Part shown: in pieces, positions 39,681 through 49,718 of the stretch
How the letters are laid out: every line of letters starts with the position of its first letter
Numbering within the stretch: the stretch's first letter is position 1
NCBI GenBank assembly: GCA_020161215.1
Contig: JAIUOM010000015.1
Coordinates: 1 to 49,718, forward strand
Direction: 5' to 3'
From: Pseudomonadota bacterium
Lineage (GTDB): Bacteria; Pseudomonadota; Gammaproteobacteria; Burkholderiales; Burkholderiaceae_C
DNA: 49,718 bases
Translations under genes and position numbers: made by a program
Notes under the pieces: generated by a model
Databases searched by the model: none
Told to the model about the DNA's origin: nothing
The model's input: the letters and a program-made list of their open reading frames with translations, nothing else

Positions 39681-40070
39681 TCAGGGCGCCGCCATGCGGT
39701 CGACCACCTCGCGCACGCCGGGCACCTGGCGCGCGGTCTGCAAGGCCAGCTGGCGCTGGGCGGGGTTGGCCGGTGCGCCGCCCAGCACGATCAGCCCGCC
39801 CTCCAGGCCGTCCACCTGCCAGGCGGTGCCGCCCAGGCTGGGCTGGGCCAGCAGGGCGGCGCGCACACGCTCGGCCAGGCGCTGGGCGCCGGCCGTGGTG
39901 CTGGCCTCGACATGGGCCGGCACGGCACTCAGATCGGGCAGGCGCACCTCTGGAATCGGAATCTGTTGCGGCGTGGCGCCCCAGGGGGTGCCGCCCTGGC
40001 AGCCGGCCAGCAGCGCCAGCGTGGCGGCCCAGGGCAGGGCGCGAGAAACGGAATGGTGAATGCGTGACAT
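39681..40070 (-). CDS. BON-domain lipoprotein
   Basis: A 129-residue outer-membrane/periplasmic lipoprotein. N-terminal signal with lipobox LLAGC (Cys about 24), then a BON domain in the second half (AERVRAALLAQPSLGG...VDGLEGGLIVLGGAPANPAQRQLALQTARQVPGVREVVDRM), the GLxVLGG and VPGVxxVxD pattern being diagnostic. OsmY-like BON domains bind phospholipids. It lies 53 bp downstream of prfA, same direction. Confidence 0.85.
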   Translation of the reverse strand: MSRIHHSVSRALPWAATLALLAGCQGGTPWGATPQQIPIPEVRLPDLSAVPAHVEASTTAGAQRLAERVRAALLAQPSLGGTAWQVDGLEGGLIVLGGAPANPAQRQLALQTARQVPGVREVVDRMAAP

Positions 40071-40123
40071 GGTGAATCTTCCCCGTGGGATGCGGATGCC
40101 GTGCTGTTCAACGGCGTGCCGGT

Positions 40124-41206
40124 TCAGGCGTTGACCTCGAGCTGGGCCAGCAGCTCGGCCTCGTGCGCGGCGCGCAGGGCGTCAATCACGTCCCGCAGGT
40201 CGCCTTCCATGATCAGCGCCAGCTTGTACAGCGTGAGGTTGATGCGGTGGTCGGTCAGGCGCCCCTGCGGAAAGTTGTAGGTGCGGATGCGGTCGGAACG
40301 GTCGCCCGAGCCGATCAGGCCCTTGCGCGTGGCGGCTTCCTTGGTGGCGCGCTCGCTGCGCTCTTTTTCTTGCAGGCGCGCCTGCAGCACGCGCAGCGCC
40401 TGCGCCTTGTTGGCGTGCTGGCTGCGCCCGTCCTGGCATTCGGCCACGATGCCGGTGGGCAGGTGCACCACCCGCACCGCCGAATCGGTCTTGTTGATGT
40501 GTTGCCCGCCAGCGCCCGAGGCCCGGAAAGTGTCGATGCGCAAATCGGCCGGATTGAGGGTGATGGCCTCGGCCTCGTCCGGCTCGGGCATCACCGCCAC
40601 CGTGGCGGCGCTGGTGTGAATGCGGCCTTGCGTTTCGGTGGCCGGCACGCGCTGCACGCGGTGGCCGCCCGATTCAAAGCGCAGCGCGCCGTACACGTCC
40701 TGGCCTTCGATGCGCAGCACCAGCTCCTTGTAGCCGCCCAGCTCGGCCGGGGATTCGCTCATCACCTCGGCGCGCCAGCCCTGGTTGGCGGCGTAGCGCG
40801 TGTACATGCGCGCCAGATCGCCCGCGAACAGGGCCGACTCGTCGCCCCCGGTGCCGGCGCGGATCTCCAGGAAAGCCGGGCGCGCGTCGTCCGGGTCCTT
40901 GGGCAGCAGCATGCGTTGCAGCGCGCCTTCCAGCGCCGCCAGCTCGGCTTCGGCGGCGGCGATCTCCTCGCGCGCCAGCTCGGCCATGTCGGGGTCGGCC
41001 AGCAGCGCCTGGGCGGTGGCCAGGTCGGCCTCGCGTTGCTGGTAACGGGCGTGGCGCTCGGCCACCGCCGCCACGTCCACGTGCTCGCGCGAGAGCTTCA
41101 TGAACTGGCCCATGTCGGACGCGATATCGGGGCGTGAGAGCAGGAAGTCGAGCTCTTTCAGGCGCTCGGTGTGGCGGTCGAGTTGCTGGCGGATGGCGGG
41201 TTTCAT
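40124..41206 (-). CDS. prfA: Peptide chain release factor 1
   Basis: A 360-residue RF1 that reads UAA and UAG. The N-terminus [24 protein letters not shown] and the codon-recognition region are followed by the catalytic GGQ in [18 protein letters not shown] and the [26 protein letters not shown] segment. The start at 41206 is the family start; a farther in-frame start is spurious. In most betaproteobacteria prfA follows hemA directly; here a pilin cluster on the opposite strand separates them. Confidence 0.97.
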   Translation of the reverse strand: MKPAIRQQLDRHTERLKELDFLLSRPDIASDMGQFMKLSREHVDVAAVAERHARYQQREADLATAQALLADPDMAELAREEIAAAEAELAALEGALQRMLLPKDPDDARPAFLEIRAGTGGDESALFAGDLARMYTRYAANQGWRAEVMSESPAELGGYKELVLRIEGQDVYGALRFESGGHRVQRVPATETQGRIHTSAATVAVMPEPDEAEAITLNPADLRIDTFRASGAGGQHINKTDSAVRVVHLPTGIVAECQDGRSQHANKAQALRVLQARLQEKERSERATKEAATRKGLIGSGDRSDRIRTYNFPQGRLTDHRINLTLYKLALIMEGDLRDVIDALRAAHEAELLAQLEVNA

Positions 41207-41325
41207 GGCAAGGCGTGGCGCAGATTGTCGCCGCAATGGGCAGAGGTCGTGCCGTTGGTCGGGTCGAGCGCGCCATCGGTCCCATGGGGCTCGCGGGCGA
41301 GGTTACCAATGGACACAATAGGAGC

Positions 41326-41946
41326 ATGGATCGTCCCACACTCCATTCCCAGCGCGGCTTCACCCTGATCGAGGTGCTGGTGGCGCTGGTTATCTTCGCG
41401 TTCGGGCTGCTCGGTTCGGCGGGTTTGCTGCTGTCTTCGCTGCAGGCCGAAAAGTACGCCAGCAATTCGGTCACCGCCACCGCGCTCGCGCGCGACTACG
41501 GCGAGCTGATGCAGATGGTACCGGACGCCGCGAGCGCCACGTCTTCCGCGACCTCCAGTTCCACCGATACGCTGATGGTCGACACCAGCACCGTCACGGC
41601 CACCGGTTCCAACGACTGCACCGGCACCAGCAAGACCTGCACGCCCAGTCAGATGATCGCGGCCCTGCGCAACGACTGGGCCTTGCGTGTCAAGTCGCCC
41701 AACTACCTGCCGCAAGGCCGTGGCGAGGTGTGTCGAGATTCGACGCCGCGCAACTCCTCCGGCGAACTGGAGTGGGGCGATGCCAATTGCGACAAGACCG
41801 GCGACACCGTGCTGGTCAAGCTGGGCTGGCAAGGCAAGAAGCCTGTGGGCTCCGGCGACAGCGTCGACACCTCCTGGATGACCAGCGATCGGCCGCGCAT
41901 TGCCGTCTCGGTCATGGGCAATCTGCGCGACTACGTGCCTCACTGA
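41326..41946 (+). CDS. pilV: Type IV pilus minor pilin PilV
   Basis: A 206-residue pilin-like protein. The prepilin leader ends QRG, followed by FTLIEVLVALVIFAFGLLG (Glu5 present), the N-terminal helix of minor pilins. The C-terminal part has two Cys that may form a disulfide (NDCTGTSKTC region). It has GAG before the ATG at 41326 and heads pilVWXY1E-fimT. It should be processed by PilD and help prime pilus assembly. Confidence 0.87.
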   Translation: MDRPTLHSQRGFTLIEVLVALVIFAFGLLGSAGLLLSSLQAEKYASNSVTATALARDYGELMQMVPDAASATSSATSSSTDTLMVDTSTVTATGSNDCTGTSKTCTPSQMIAALRNDWALRVKSPNYLPQGRGEVCRDSTPRNSSGELEWGDANCDKTGDTVLVKLGWQGKKPVGSGDSVDTSWMTSDRPRIAVSVMGNLRDYVPH

Positions 41947-41959
41947 GCAAGGGGTGAGC

Positions 41960-42901
41960 ATGGCTTTGTACTCCACACCGGGCCGGCAACGCGGCCTGAC
42001 CATGGTCGAGTTGATGGTGGCCATCGTGCTGATGCTGCTGGTGACCGTGGCCACGGTTGCCTTGTACGGAGTCAACTCCAGCAGCAAACGCACCGTCGAT
42101 GCCTCTCAGGGAATGGACGACACCGCCCGTTTCGTGTTCGAGATGGTGGGGCAGGGGCTGCGCAACGCGGGTTTCCCGAGCCCGGTGGTGGTGGAGTCGG
42201 CTGGCGCGACCTACAGCAATCTGTTCGATGCCTGTGCCGGCACCGCCAACACCGAACCCTGTCCGTTGCTGGGTTTCGACAATTCGGTGGTGAATACTTC
42301 GTCGTCGACCAGCTACGGCTCGTCGGGCAGTGGCGCACCGAATTCGAGCGACAGCCTGGCCTTGCGCTATTACGGTGCCAGCCAGCGCGACAGCACGGGC
42401 AGCTTCGTGGCCGATGGCAGCGTGCAGACCTGTGGTGGCCGTTCGGTGCCGGCCTCGACCGTCTCGGGCGAGTTGGGTCTGAGCATTTTCTGGGTCAAGA
42501 CGTACAACGACGAGCCCGAGTTGTACTGCACGGACGACCCCGGCACGGCCGGGCGGCTACACACCGGCATCGCGCGAGGTGTCGAGAGCTTCCAGGTCAT
42601 GTACGCGGTGGATGTGTGCACGGGCAGCCCCTGCACGCGGGACGGCGTGCCCGAACGCTGGGTCAGCGCGACCGACGTGGCGGCGAGCGATTGGCGTTTT
42701 GTCAAGGCGGTGCGCATTGGCTTGGTGGTTCGTGGCGCGCCCGGCAGCGCCCAGGCCAGCGATGGCAACAAGCTCTATCCCTTGGGCAAGGAGTTCACCA
42801 CTGGCTACACCACGACCGGAGCGGAGTTCACGCCACCCACCGACGGACGTTTGCGGCGCGTGTATTCGGCCACTTTCCTGCTGCGCAATCCGCCGGCCTG
42901 A
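41960..42901 (+). CDS. pilW: Type IV pilus minor pilin PilW
   Basis: A 313-residue protein with prepilin site QRG/LTMVELMVAIVLMLL (Glu5 kept) and a long beta-rich, Ser/Thr-rich C-terminal domain. Size and position between pilV and pilX are typical of PilW. Pairs of cysteines (DACAGTANTEPC, DVCTGSPC) suggest disulfide loops. The start has GGGGTGA upstream. It is 13 bp after pilV. Confidence 0.86.
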   Translation: MALYSTPGRQRGLTMVELMVAIVLMLLVTVATVALYGVNSSSKRTVDASQGMDDTARFVFEMVGQGLRNAGFPSPVVVESAGATYSNLFDACAGTANTEPCPLLGFDNSVVNTSSSTSYGSSGSGAPNSSDSLALRYYGASQRDSTGSFVADGSVQTCGGRSVPASTVSGELGLSIFWVKTYNDEPELYCTDDPGTAGRLHTGIARGVESFQVMYAVDVCTGSPCTRDGVPERWVSATDVAASDWRFVKAVRIGLVVRGAPGSAQASDGNKLYPLGKEFTTGYTTTGAEFTPPTDGRLRRVYSATFLLRNPPA

Positions 42902-42914
42902 GGAAAATTTTCAA

Positions 42915-43610
42915 GTGAACTCCGTGACCGCAATCTCTCCTCCAGCACGTGCCCAACGTGGGCTGGCCCTGGTTTTCGTGCTGCTGATGCTGGCCATTGC
43001 CATGACGGCCGCGTTGTTCGCGGCGCGCATGACCTTGTTGGGCGACAAGGCTTCACGCAACGACCGCGACCGCCAGATTGCCTTTCAGGCCGCCGAACTG
43101 GCGCTGGCCGACGCCGAACTGGATCTGATGGACGTGGATCTGGCCAAGGCCACGGGGTCCAGCTCGCGCGGGTGCAAATTTGCCAATCCCGCCGCCTCCT
43201 TCGTGGCCGACCCGGGGTGCAGTGCCAATTCCAATCGACGCGGCCTGTGTGGCATCACCCCCAGCAGCCTGGCGTCGCCGTCGGTGCCCATGTACAAGCA
43301 GATCGATTGGGAAGAGACGGACGACAACGCCCGGGTGTACGTCAAGTACGGCGAATTCACGGGGCGCTCGAGTCAACTGGTCACGGGCGATGGCTCCTCG
43401 ACCGGTCAGCCGCCCCAACCCGCCAAGGCACCCAAATACATCATCGTGCAGGCGCCCGGCAAGCAGCAAATCGCGCTGGGCGCGGGCAACACGTTTCAGA
43501 TGCAGGGAGCCTTCAAGGTATACGCCCTGGGCTATGGAGTGAACCCCAACACCAAGGTGCTGCTGGAGGGCGACTTCTACAAACCCGTTCTTGATAAAGC
43601 CTGCAACTAG
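42915..43610 (+). CDS. pilX: Type IV pilus minor pilin PilX
   Basis: A 231-residue protein starting at GTG 42915 (an alternative GTG is at 42924). The N-terminal hydrophobic helix (QRGLALVFVLLMLAIAMTAAL) lacks the Glu5 of other pilins, as is common in PilX. There are several cysteines and a C-terminal beta domain. It is co-transcribed between pilW and pilY1; the pilY1 ribosome site lies at its stop codon. Confidence 0.82.
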   Translation: MNSVTAISPPARAQRGLALVFVLLMLAIAMTAALFAARMTLLGDKASRNDRDRQIAFQAAELALADAELDLMDVDLAKATGSSSRGCKFANPAASFVADPGCSANSNRRGLCGITPSSLASPSVPMYKQIDWEETDDNARVYVKYGEFTGRSSQLVTGDGSSTGQPPQPAKAPKYIIVQAPGKQQIALGAGNTFQMQGAFKVYALGYGVNPNTKVLLEGDFYKPVLDKACN

Positions 43611-43625
43611 GTGGGAGTTTTCAAC

Positions 43626-46600
43626 ATGGCATACGACACCGGGGTCCACCATCGCTTGTCGCGCTTGCGTGGTGCACGCCTGCGCGACTGGGCCCGGATA
43701 CTGGCGCTGGCTGGTTTTCTGATCGGCGGCGCCACGGCGCTGCGCGTCGCCACCTCGGCGGCGTCCTTGCCGGAGTTGGTCGATCTGAACGCTCCGCCGG
43801 TGACCAAGCAGGATGAACCGTCCAACGTCGCGCTGGCCCTGTCGGTGGAGTTCCCGACGGTGGGCGCGGCCTACCGTGGGTACGAGTACGTGCACGACCC
43901 GGTGAACAACCCCTACCTGGGTTACTGGGACGTGCGCTCGTGCTACCGCTACAAGCAAACCGGATCGGCCGATCTGGGCGGTGAATATTTCTACCGTGTC
44001 GGGGCCACCGACACGAATGGCTACTGCGGCGGCGACTACAGCGGCAACCTGCTGAACTATGTCGCCACCTCGGCCATTGACGTGCTGCGCATGGGGCTGA
44101 CGGGGGGCCATCGTGTCGTCGACACCGTCAACAATACCGTGCTGGAGCGCGCCTACCTGTACAGCGGGTGGACGTTCAACCAAGGCACGTATTTTCCAGC
44201 CAAGCGCATCAACAAGACCTATGTTGGCCAGGTGATGCCGGCGGACCCAGCGCCCTTGGCCGACCCTTATGTCTACGGGGGCAATTGCGCCAACGTGGTG
44301 TGGTTTGGCCGGCGCACCACGACCGGTGTCAATTGCATGAACCCGGTCAGTGGCACGACCAGTTACGGCGATCTCAACCCCCGTGTCGGTGGGGTGTACC
44401 AGCCGATGTACGCGCGCGTGAGGGTCTGCGATGGCGTCGAGACCTCGCGCCCGGATTTCTGCCAGCGCCATCCGGCCGGAAACTACAAACCAGTCGGTCA
44501 GGTGCAGCTGAAATCGGACGGGACCCGGCTCTCGGCGTTCGGCTACCTGGCCGACAACAACAGTTCTCGCTATGGGGGCGTGTTGCGCGCGCCCATGGGC
44601 TACGTGGGGCCCACCATGCCCAACGCCAGCGGCGTGCTGGTGGCCAACCCGGCGGCGGAATGGGACGCCAACACCGGAATTTTCGTCGACAACCCGTTGG
44701 GTGCCACGGGCTTTGCCTACAGCGGCGTGATCCACTACCTGAACCGCTTTGGCACCACCGGCACGCTGGGGAACTACAAGGGGCTTGATCCCGTGGGGGA
44801 GCTGTACTACGAGACCCTGCGTTATTACATGGGCCTGGGCCCAACTCCCGATGCCACCTCGGGCCTGACCGCCGCCATGTACGACGGTTTTCCCGTGTAC
44901 ACCAGCTGGCAGGATCCGGTGCTCAACGCCTGTCATCGCAAGAACTACACCTTGGTGATCGGCGACGTCAATACCCACTACGACAAGCAACTGCCTGGAC
45001 ATGGTGGCGCCGGGGCGATAGCCGCCAACGACGGCGTGGATGCGGGGCGTGGGGCGGAATCGCTGCTGGGCGGAGGCACATTCAATGCCGCCGATTGGAC
45101 CAAGGTCATGTCCTATTTCGAGACCGGGGCCACTGGGCTGAACTACACCAACTCCCTTGGTGTGGCGGTCACCACGCGGGGCAATCCGGACCCGAACGCA
45201 AACAACAACAACCTGAATTCCAAAACGACGGGTTCAGGTGGCCGAGCCGCTTACTACTGGGCGGGGGCGGCCTATTGGGCGCACACGCAGCCGATCCGCA
45301 ACGACAACGATTCGAGCGGCAAGAACAAGAACGGTGTGCGCGTCAACACCTTCACGATCGACGTGGACGAGGGCGGCAATGGCCTGATCGACGGCAATAC
45401 CCGCGGTATTCAACCCCGGCAGAGCAGTTTCTATCTGGCGGGCAAGTACGGGTGGTTCAACAACACCGACGCAAGCAAAACCAATCCGCTGCAACCGCTG
45501 ACCGCCGGTGCGCTGGGGGCCAATGAGCAGTTGGATGGCCATCCGTTCAGGAATGCGCTGACCGGGGCGTTGGACAACAGCCGCTGGGAATACGCCGGTG
45601 AGCCGAACACCCCCGATGGCTACGTGATCGCCAGCCAGGCCACCAAGATGCAGGCCGGTATTCAGCGTTTCTTCAGCTCCATTGGCGGCAATGTCGTGCC
45701 GCCCACGGTGAGCGCGCTCAGCTCGCTGAACTTCAGCTCCCGCGCTCCCGATGGCGATGTTTTCGTGCCGCAGTTCGAGTCCAAGACCTGGGGCGGGACT
45801 TTGCTCAGGACGCAGTTGACGTTCAACCCCGCCACGGGCGCCTTGGCGGTCGGGGCCACGCGCTGGAGCGCCGGCAAGATTCTGACCGACGCCTCGGTCG
45901 CGACGGGCGCGGTGGCCGACCCGTATGTCAAGCCCGCTGACCGCAAGATATTCACCTACGCCTGGGCCGTGGCCTACCGTGGGGGGCAGGAGTTCAGCGT
46001 GGCGGAAAAATCCAAGATAGACACCGAAATCCTGAACGGATTGGCCATCAAGCCCGCCACCGCCCCCACTTCGCTGAGCAATTCCGACATGCAGGACGCG
46101 AACATCAACTGGCTGCGGGGCGACCGAAGCCTGGAGGCAGGTGCGGGCACCGGTTATCTGCGCTCGCGCAGCTCGGTCATGGGCGACGTCGTCAACTCCG
46201 GTCCGGTGTACAAGCAAGGCGCCGATCCCAACGTGATCGGTCCGGGGTACGCCACGTTCGCCGCGACGCAAGCGAATCGCGCCGCCGTGGTTTACGTGGG
46301 CGTCAACGACGGCATGCTGCACGCGTTCCGCGCCAGCGATGGCAAGGAGCTTTTCGCCTACCTGCCGAAGGAGGTCGCGAAAGACGTCAACAAGCTGGCC
46401 GATCCCGACTACGTGCACCGCCCTTACGTCGACGCGATTCCCACGGTGGGCGAGGCCGAGGTGTTGGTGAGCGGCACCTCCACCTGGAAAACGCTGCTGG
46501 TCTCCGGCATGGGAGGGGGCGCGCAAGGCATCTTTGGCCTCGACGTGACGGACCCGGAGAATTTTTCCAAGTCCAACGTGATGTTCGAGTTCACGGACCG

Positions 46601-47735
46601 GCACGACAGCGACATGGGCAACGTGCTGGGGCAACCTCGACTGGTCCGCATGAAGTTGGCGGGCAGTTCCACCACCCGATGGTTTGTCGCCGTGACCAGC
46701 GGCTACAACAACTACCAAGCGGATGGCCGCGCCAGCACCACCGGGCAACAGGTGTTGTTCCTGCTCAGCGTGGACAAGCCGGTGGGCTCCGGCTGGGTGC
46801 TCAACAACAACTACTACAAGGTCAAGCTGCCCGCACCCGCGACCACGACCTCCGCCGCGCTGGCCAACCCAGGCGTGGCCTACGACACCGAGGGCAATGC
46901 GGTGATCTTCTATGCCGGCGACACCCAGGGCAATTTGTGGAAATTTGACTTTCAGGGTGGCATCAATTCCTCGGCAGCGACCAACGCCGTGAAGACCTCG
47001 GGGGGCACCATGATCCCCATGGCCATCCTGCGGGATGCCACCAGCAAGCCGCAACCCGTGACCACGGTTCCGGCGGTGGCGCCTGGGCTCAACAACGGCT
47101 ACATGGTGCTTTTCGGCACCGGCAAGTTCATCGAATCGGACGATGCGTCGAGCAGCGAGACGAACGCGGTCTACGGCATCTGGGACAACCTGAGCAACGA
47201 TGTCGGCGACTACCAGATCACGACGAGCAAGCTGTACCAACGTTCTTTCGACAGCTCGACGGGCCAGACCACCGGCAGCGCCACGTTCACCTTCGGAACC
47301 GGCAGCGCAGGCACCTACAGAGGTTGGTACGCGAACCTGCCCATCAGCGGTGAGCGTATCGCGGTGGACCCGGACACCCGTTTGGGCTATACCGCGATGA
47401 ACTCGCTGGTGCCCCCGGCCGATTGCACGGCCAAGGGCTCCGGCGCGACGATGACCTTCGGCAACCTGTACGGCTCCAGCCAGAGTCCGCGCACGTACCA
47501 GACGGTGGGTTACCTCGGTCGGCCCCAGATTGTGTTGCTGGACATGAGCCCGACGTCGTCCTCGTACACCTACGGCGCGCGCGGGGCCACGGGGCGGCGC
47601 GACATCACCGTCACCTCGACGGCGGCCAGTGCCGCCGGGGGCAGCGGCGTGAAGCCCACCGTGCTGCAGTCGCCTCTGGTGCAGACCCGGGTGCCCGCCG
47701 GTCGTGTGGGCTGGCGCGAGGTCAAGAACTTCTGA
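43626..47735 (+). CDS. pilY1: PilY1-type pilus tip/adhesin protein
   Basis: A 1369-residue exported protein. It starts at ATG 43626 with GGGAG upstream (a GTG at 43611 is in frame but less likely) and has a signal/anchor at about 24-48. The N-terminal part includes [28 protein letters not shown], typical of betaproteobacterial PilY1/PilC. From about residue 850 there is a PQQ-like beta-propeller ([59 protein letters not shown]). I see no DxSxS von Willebrand A site in the N-terminal half. PilY1 controls pilus extension/retraction and adhesion with Ca2+. Confidence 0.9.
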   Translation: MAYDTGVHHRLSRLRGARLRDWARILALAGFLIGGATALRVATSAASLPELVDLNAPPVTKQDEPSNVALALSVEFPTVGAAYRGYEYVHDPVNNPYLGYWDVRSCYRYKQTGSADLGGEYFYRVGATDTNGYCGGDYSGNLLNYVATSAIDVLRMGLTGGHRVVDTVNNTVLERAYLYSGWTFNQGTYFPAKRINKTYVGQVMPADPAPLADPYVYGGNCANVVWFGRRTTTGVNCMNPVSGTTSYGDLNPRVGGVYQPMYARVRVCDGVETSRPDFCQRHPAGNYKPVGQVQLKSDGTRLSAFGYLADNNSSRYGGVLRAPMGYVGPTMPNASGVLVANPAAEWDANTGIFVDNPLGATGFAYSGVIHYLNRFGTTGTLGNYKGLDPVGELYYETLRYYMGLGPTPDATSGLTAAMYDGFPVYTSWQDPVLNACHRKNYTLVIGDVNTHYDKQLPGHGGAGAIAANDGVDAGRGAESLLGGGTFNAADWTKVMSYFETGATGLNYTNSLGVAVTTRGNPDPNANNNNLNSKTTGSGGRAAYYWAGAAYWAHTQPIRNDNDSSGKNKNGVRVNTFTIDVDEGGNGLIDGNTRGIQPRQSSFYLAGKYGWFNNTDASKTNPLQPLTAGALGANEQLDGHPFRNALTGALDNSRWEYAGEPNTPDGYVIASQATKMQAGIQRFFSSIGGNVVPPTVSALSSLNFSSRAPDGDVFVPQFESKTWGGTLLRTQLTFNPATGALAVGATRWSAGKILTDASVATGAVADPYVKPADRKIFTYAWAVAYRGGQEFSVAEKSKIDTEILNGLAIKPATAPTSLSNSDMQDANINWLRGDRSLEAGAGTGYLRSRSSVMGDVVNSGPVYKQGADPNVIGPGYATFAATQANRAAVVYVGVNDGMLHAFRASDGKELFAYLPKEVAKDVNKLADPDYVHRPYVDAIPTVGEAEVLVSGTSTWKTLLVSGMGGGAQGIFGLDVTDPENFSKSNVMFEFTDRHDSDMGNVLGQPRLVRMKLAGSSTTRWFVAVTSGYNNYQADGRASTTGQQVLFLLSVDKPVGSGWVLNNNYYKVKLPAPATTTSAALANPGVAYDTEGNAVIFYAGDTQGNLWKFDFQGGINSSAATNAVKTSGGTMIPMAILRDATSKPQPVTTVPAVAPGLNNGYMVLFGTGKFIESDDASSSETNAVYGIWDNLSNDVGDYQITTSKLYQRSFDSSTGQTTGSATFTFGTGSAGTYRGWYANLPISGERIAVDPDTRLGYTAMNSLVPPADCTAKGSGATMTFGNLYGSSQSPRTYQTVGYLGRPQIVLLDMSPTSSSYTYGARGATGRRDITVTSTAASAAGGSGVKPTVLQSPLVQTRVPAGRVGWREVKNF

Positions 47736-47743
47736 GGACAGCG

Positions 47744-48202
47744 ATGATGCGGCAGACTGCGAAGCAAGGACAACGAGGCTTCACCCTGATCGAGGTGATG
47801 ATCGCGGTGGCGGTGATCGGTATTTTGGCGGCCATCGCCTACCCGGCCTACACCGATCAGATCGCCAAGGGCAAGCGCGCGGAGTGTCGCTCTGGCGCGC
47901 TGCAGACCATGCAGCAGCAGGAACGTTACTTTGGGCAGTACAACACCTACGTGGCAGTGACCGCCACGGCCACCGCGCCCAAGGTGAAGAACTTCTCTGG
48001 CGACAGGCAGGCCGGCAGCGCCTGCACCATCACGTCGTCCGCCTGCTCGAGCAAGACCATCGCGGAATGCGTCGAGGTGCGCGCGGTGGTCAGCGGCTAT
48101 AGGGACCCGTACAAGATCGATTACCTGTCGGTGACCAGCGACGGTGTGCGCGGTTGCTCGGTCAACGCCACGGTGACCACCACGGACTCGAAATGCTGGT
48201 AA
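47744..48202 (+). CDS. pilE: Type IV pilin-like protein PilE
   Basis: A 152-residue pilin with prepilin site [27 protein letters not shown] (Glu5 kept) and a C-terminal globular domain with several Cys ([23 protein letters not shown]) able to form the disulfide loop. Its place right after pilY1 is that of P. aeruginosa PilE, a minor pilin of the tip complex, rather than the major subunit. ATG at 47744 with GAGGA upstream. Confidence 0.88.
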   Translation: MMRQTAKQGQRGFTLIEVMIAVAVIGILAAIAYPAYTDQIAKGKRAECRSGALQTMQQQERYFGQYNTYVAVTATATAPKVKNFSGDRQAGSACTITSSACSSKTIAECVEVRAVVSGYRDPYKIDYLSVTSDGVRGCSVNATVTTTDSKCW

Positions 48203-48768
48203 CGCCTGCCCTGCTTGTCCGAGCCCGTGGTTTGGCCGGGGTGCGTCATGGCCGGGGCTTCACGCTGATCGAATTGCTGGTGGTCATCGCCATGATCGCG
48301 GTCTTGGGAACCCTGGCCACGCCTTCCCTGCGCAACTTTGCCGCCAACCAGGCCTTGGCGGGGGCCAGTGGTGAGTTGCTGAGTGCCGGCATGACGGCGC
48401 GCAGCGCGGCCATCAATCGCAACCAGCAGGTCGTGCTGGAGCCCGTGGACACCAGCGCCGGCTGGCTGGCGGGCTGGCAGGTGTACGTGGACGTGGACAG
48501 CAGCGGCACCTTCAACACGGGCGACGAGGTGTTGGTCAAGGGACCGGCGCTCCCCGATACCGTGGCCATGAACACGGCCACCATCACCAATTGCACCTCG
48601 CAGACGCACTTTGCCTACCGGCCTGATGGGTTCCTGCTTCTGGATGGCTCGACGTTCCAGAACGGTGGCGTCCCGCTGGTGTCCTCGGTGACTTCGCGCG
48701 ACCGCTGCGTGGTATTCCAGAGGTCGGGCCGTGCCCGCATTTGCGGCACGGGCTTCGAAACGTGCTGA
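48193..48768 (+). CDS. FimT/GspH-type pseudopilin
   Basis: A 191-residue protein starting inside the end of pilE (ATG 48193, overlapping by 10 bp). Prepilin site [30 protein letters not shown], then the GspH/FimT domain ([34 protein letters not shown]). FimT-like minor pilins take part in the tip complex, and some bind DNA during uptake. The unusually long leader before the cleavage site (about 20 residues) leaves a later GTG start possible. It converges with hemA. Confidence 0.82.
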   Translation: MLVTPALLVRARGLAGVRHGRGFTLIELLVVIAMIAVLGTLATPSLRNFAANQALAGASGELLSAGMTARSAAINRNQQVVLEPVDTSAGWLAGWQVYVDVDSSGTFNTGDEVLVKGPALPDTVAMNTATITNCTSQTHFAYRPDGFLLLDGSTFQNGGVPLVSSVTSRDRCVVFQRSGRARICGTGFETC

Positions 48769-48797
48769 GCTCAAGGCGCGCGGCGCCTGGTGTCGAC

Positions 48798-49718
48798 TCA
48801 GCCACGCAAAAACAGCTTGCGCACCGACTCCACCACGCGCTCGCGCGTGTCGGGCGAGGCGGCATGCAATTCGGCCATCGCGCCGTGCAACACTTTCTGC
48901 GTCAATGAGCGGGCCAGGGCGTCCATCACGGCTTCGGCGTTGTCGCCGCGTGCCAGACGCTTGCGCGCCTGCGCCAGCTCGGCCGCGCGCCAGCTTTCGG
49001 CCTGGCTGTTGAGCTGCTGGATGAGCGGCACCACGCCGCGCACCGGATCGCGCTGGTCCATCCAGTGCATGAAGCTCTGCACCCCGGCGTCGATGATGAC
49101 TTCGGCCTGGGCCACGGCGGCCTGGCGGTTGGCTTGGCCGGTTTGCACTACCTGGGCCAGGTCGTCCACGGTGTACAGGTAGACGTCCGATAGGCGCCGC
49201 ACCTCGGGTTCGATGTCGCGCGGCACGGCCAGATCGACCATGAAAATCGGGCGGTGGCGGCGCTTCTTCAGCGCGCGCTCGACGGCGCCCAGACCGAGGA
49301 TGGGCAACTGACTGGCGGTGCAGCTGACCACGGCGTCGAATTCGTGCAGGCGCTCGGGCAGATCGGACAGGCGCAGCACCTCGCCGCCAAACCGGGTGGC
49401 CAGCTTTTCGCCGCGCTCCAGTGTGCGGTTGGCGATGGCGATGGCGGCCGGGTTGCGCGCCGCGAAGTGGGTGGCGGCCAGCTCGATCATCTCGCCGGCG
49501 CCGACGAACAGCACGCGGATGCTGCCAAGGTCTTCAAACAGGTTGCCGGCCAGGCGCACCGCGGCGGCGGCCATGCTGATGGAGTGCGCGCCGATCTCGG
49601 TGGAGCTGCGCACCTCCTTGGCGACGGCGAAGCTGCGCTGGAACAGCTGGTTGAGCGTGCTGCCCAGCGCGCCCGCGTCCTCGGCGGCGCGCACGGCGCT
49701 TTTCATCTGGCCCAGGAT
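48798..49718 (-). CDS. hemA: Glutamyl-tRNA reductase, partial (5' end outside window)
   Basis: The frame runs off the right edge, giving 306 residues of the C-terminal part of GluTR, the NADPH enzyme that turns glutamyl-tRNA into glutamate-1-semialdehyde for haem synthesis. [29 protein letters not shown], the Rossmann [39 protein letters not shown] and the dimerisation tail ([20 protein letters not shown]...VPLIQQL) are all typical. The missing N-terminal catalytic domain lies beyond position 49718. It converges with the pilin cluster. Confidence 0.96.
   Translation of the reverse strand: MLGQMKSAVRAAEDAGALGSTLNQLFQRSFAVAKEVRSSTEIGAHSISMAAAAVRLAGNLFEDLGSIRVLFVGAGEMIELAATHFAARNPAAIAIANRTLERGEKLATRFGGEVLRLSDLPERLHEFDAVVSCTASQLPILGLGAVERALKKRRHRPIFMVDLAVPRDIEPEVRRLSDVYLYTVDDLAQVVQTGQANRQAAVAQAEVIIDAGVQSFMHWMDQRDPVRGVVPLIQQLNSQAESWRAAELAQARKRLARGDNAEAVMDALARSLTQKVLHGAMAELHAASPDTRERVVESVRKLFLRG

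Noticed and set aside
1-49718. CRISPR arrays, tRNA, rRNA or prophage blocks
   Set aside because: No regularly spaced repeats, no cloverleaf sequence or rRNA signature, and no phage structural genes were seen.

Overview
The window is high-GC DNA from a betaproteobacterium. I place it in Burkholderiales, most likely Comamonadaceae (Acidovorax/Ottowia/Comamonas type). The reasons are two orphan Bug-type (TctC) solute-binding proteins, a ccoNOQP cbb3 oxidase operon, a LysR-linked Fe/organophosphonate-type ABC transporter, a pilVWXY1E minor-pilin cluster beside hemA and prfA, and short AT-rich GCTATT..AATAGC intergenic repeats of a kind I associate with that family. No rRNA, tRNA or CRISPR array was found. 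The family placement is inference from gene content, not from a marker search.

Layout. 1-637: 3' end of an acyl-CoA synthetase. 763-6089: ABC importer (binding protein, fused two-domain permease, ATPase), a 161-bp palindromic MITE-like element flanked by TA, and a LysR regulator. 6201-7286: aldo/keto reductase. 7319-10748 (minus): ccoNOQP plus a short FixH-like protein. 11035-14774: YbaK deacylase, a fused GmrSD-type (DUF262+DUF1524) defence gene, plsY and ridA. 14893-18226: a retropepsin-like protease, yajQ, murB, an orphan hypothetical and a YnfA-family membrane protein. 18370-24449 (minus): an MFS transporter, then nadC, a PhnN/AMP-phosphorylase-type fusion and a Bug protein, with ppnP upstream. 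24507-26418: trmJ, cysE and a glycine-zipper lipoprotein. 26673-34280: a nine-gene catabolic cluster with its own IclR regulator and a strong candidate operator in front. 34284-37105: mog, yjgA and pmbA. 37445-39610: a restriction-modification remnant broken by an IS200/IS605-type element. 39681-41206 (minus): a BON lipoprotein and prfA. 41326-48768: minor pilins and PilY1. 48798-49718: 3' part of hemA, running off the window.

How the genes work together. The strongest lead is the nadC operon. The middle gene fuses a ribose-1,5-bisphosphate kinase (PhnN, which makes PRPP) to a phosphorylase of the archaeal AMP-phosphorylase/type-2 thymidine-phosphorylase family (which releases ribose-1,5-bisphosphate from nucleotides). 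It lies 10 bp downstream of nadC, whose enzyme consumes PRPP. This suggests a one-polypeptide route from nucleoside monophosphate to PRPP, feeding NAD synthesis. The second lead is the 26.7-34.3 kb cluster. It combines a divergent two-subunit Fe-S hydro-lyase, an amidohydrolase, a flavin reductase-like protein, an HpcH/HpaI aldolase, a cupin, a PanE-type reductase and a Bug protein, and looks like an undescribed catabolic pathway. The third theme is mobile and defence DNA: a GmrSD gene, a methylase whose endonuclease partner is truncated by an IS, a MITE, and a dispersed repeat family that has also entered at least one reading frame.
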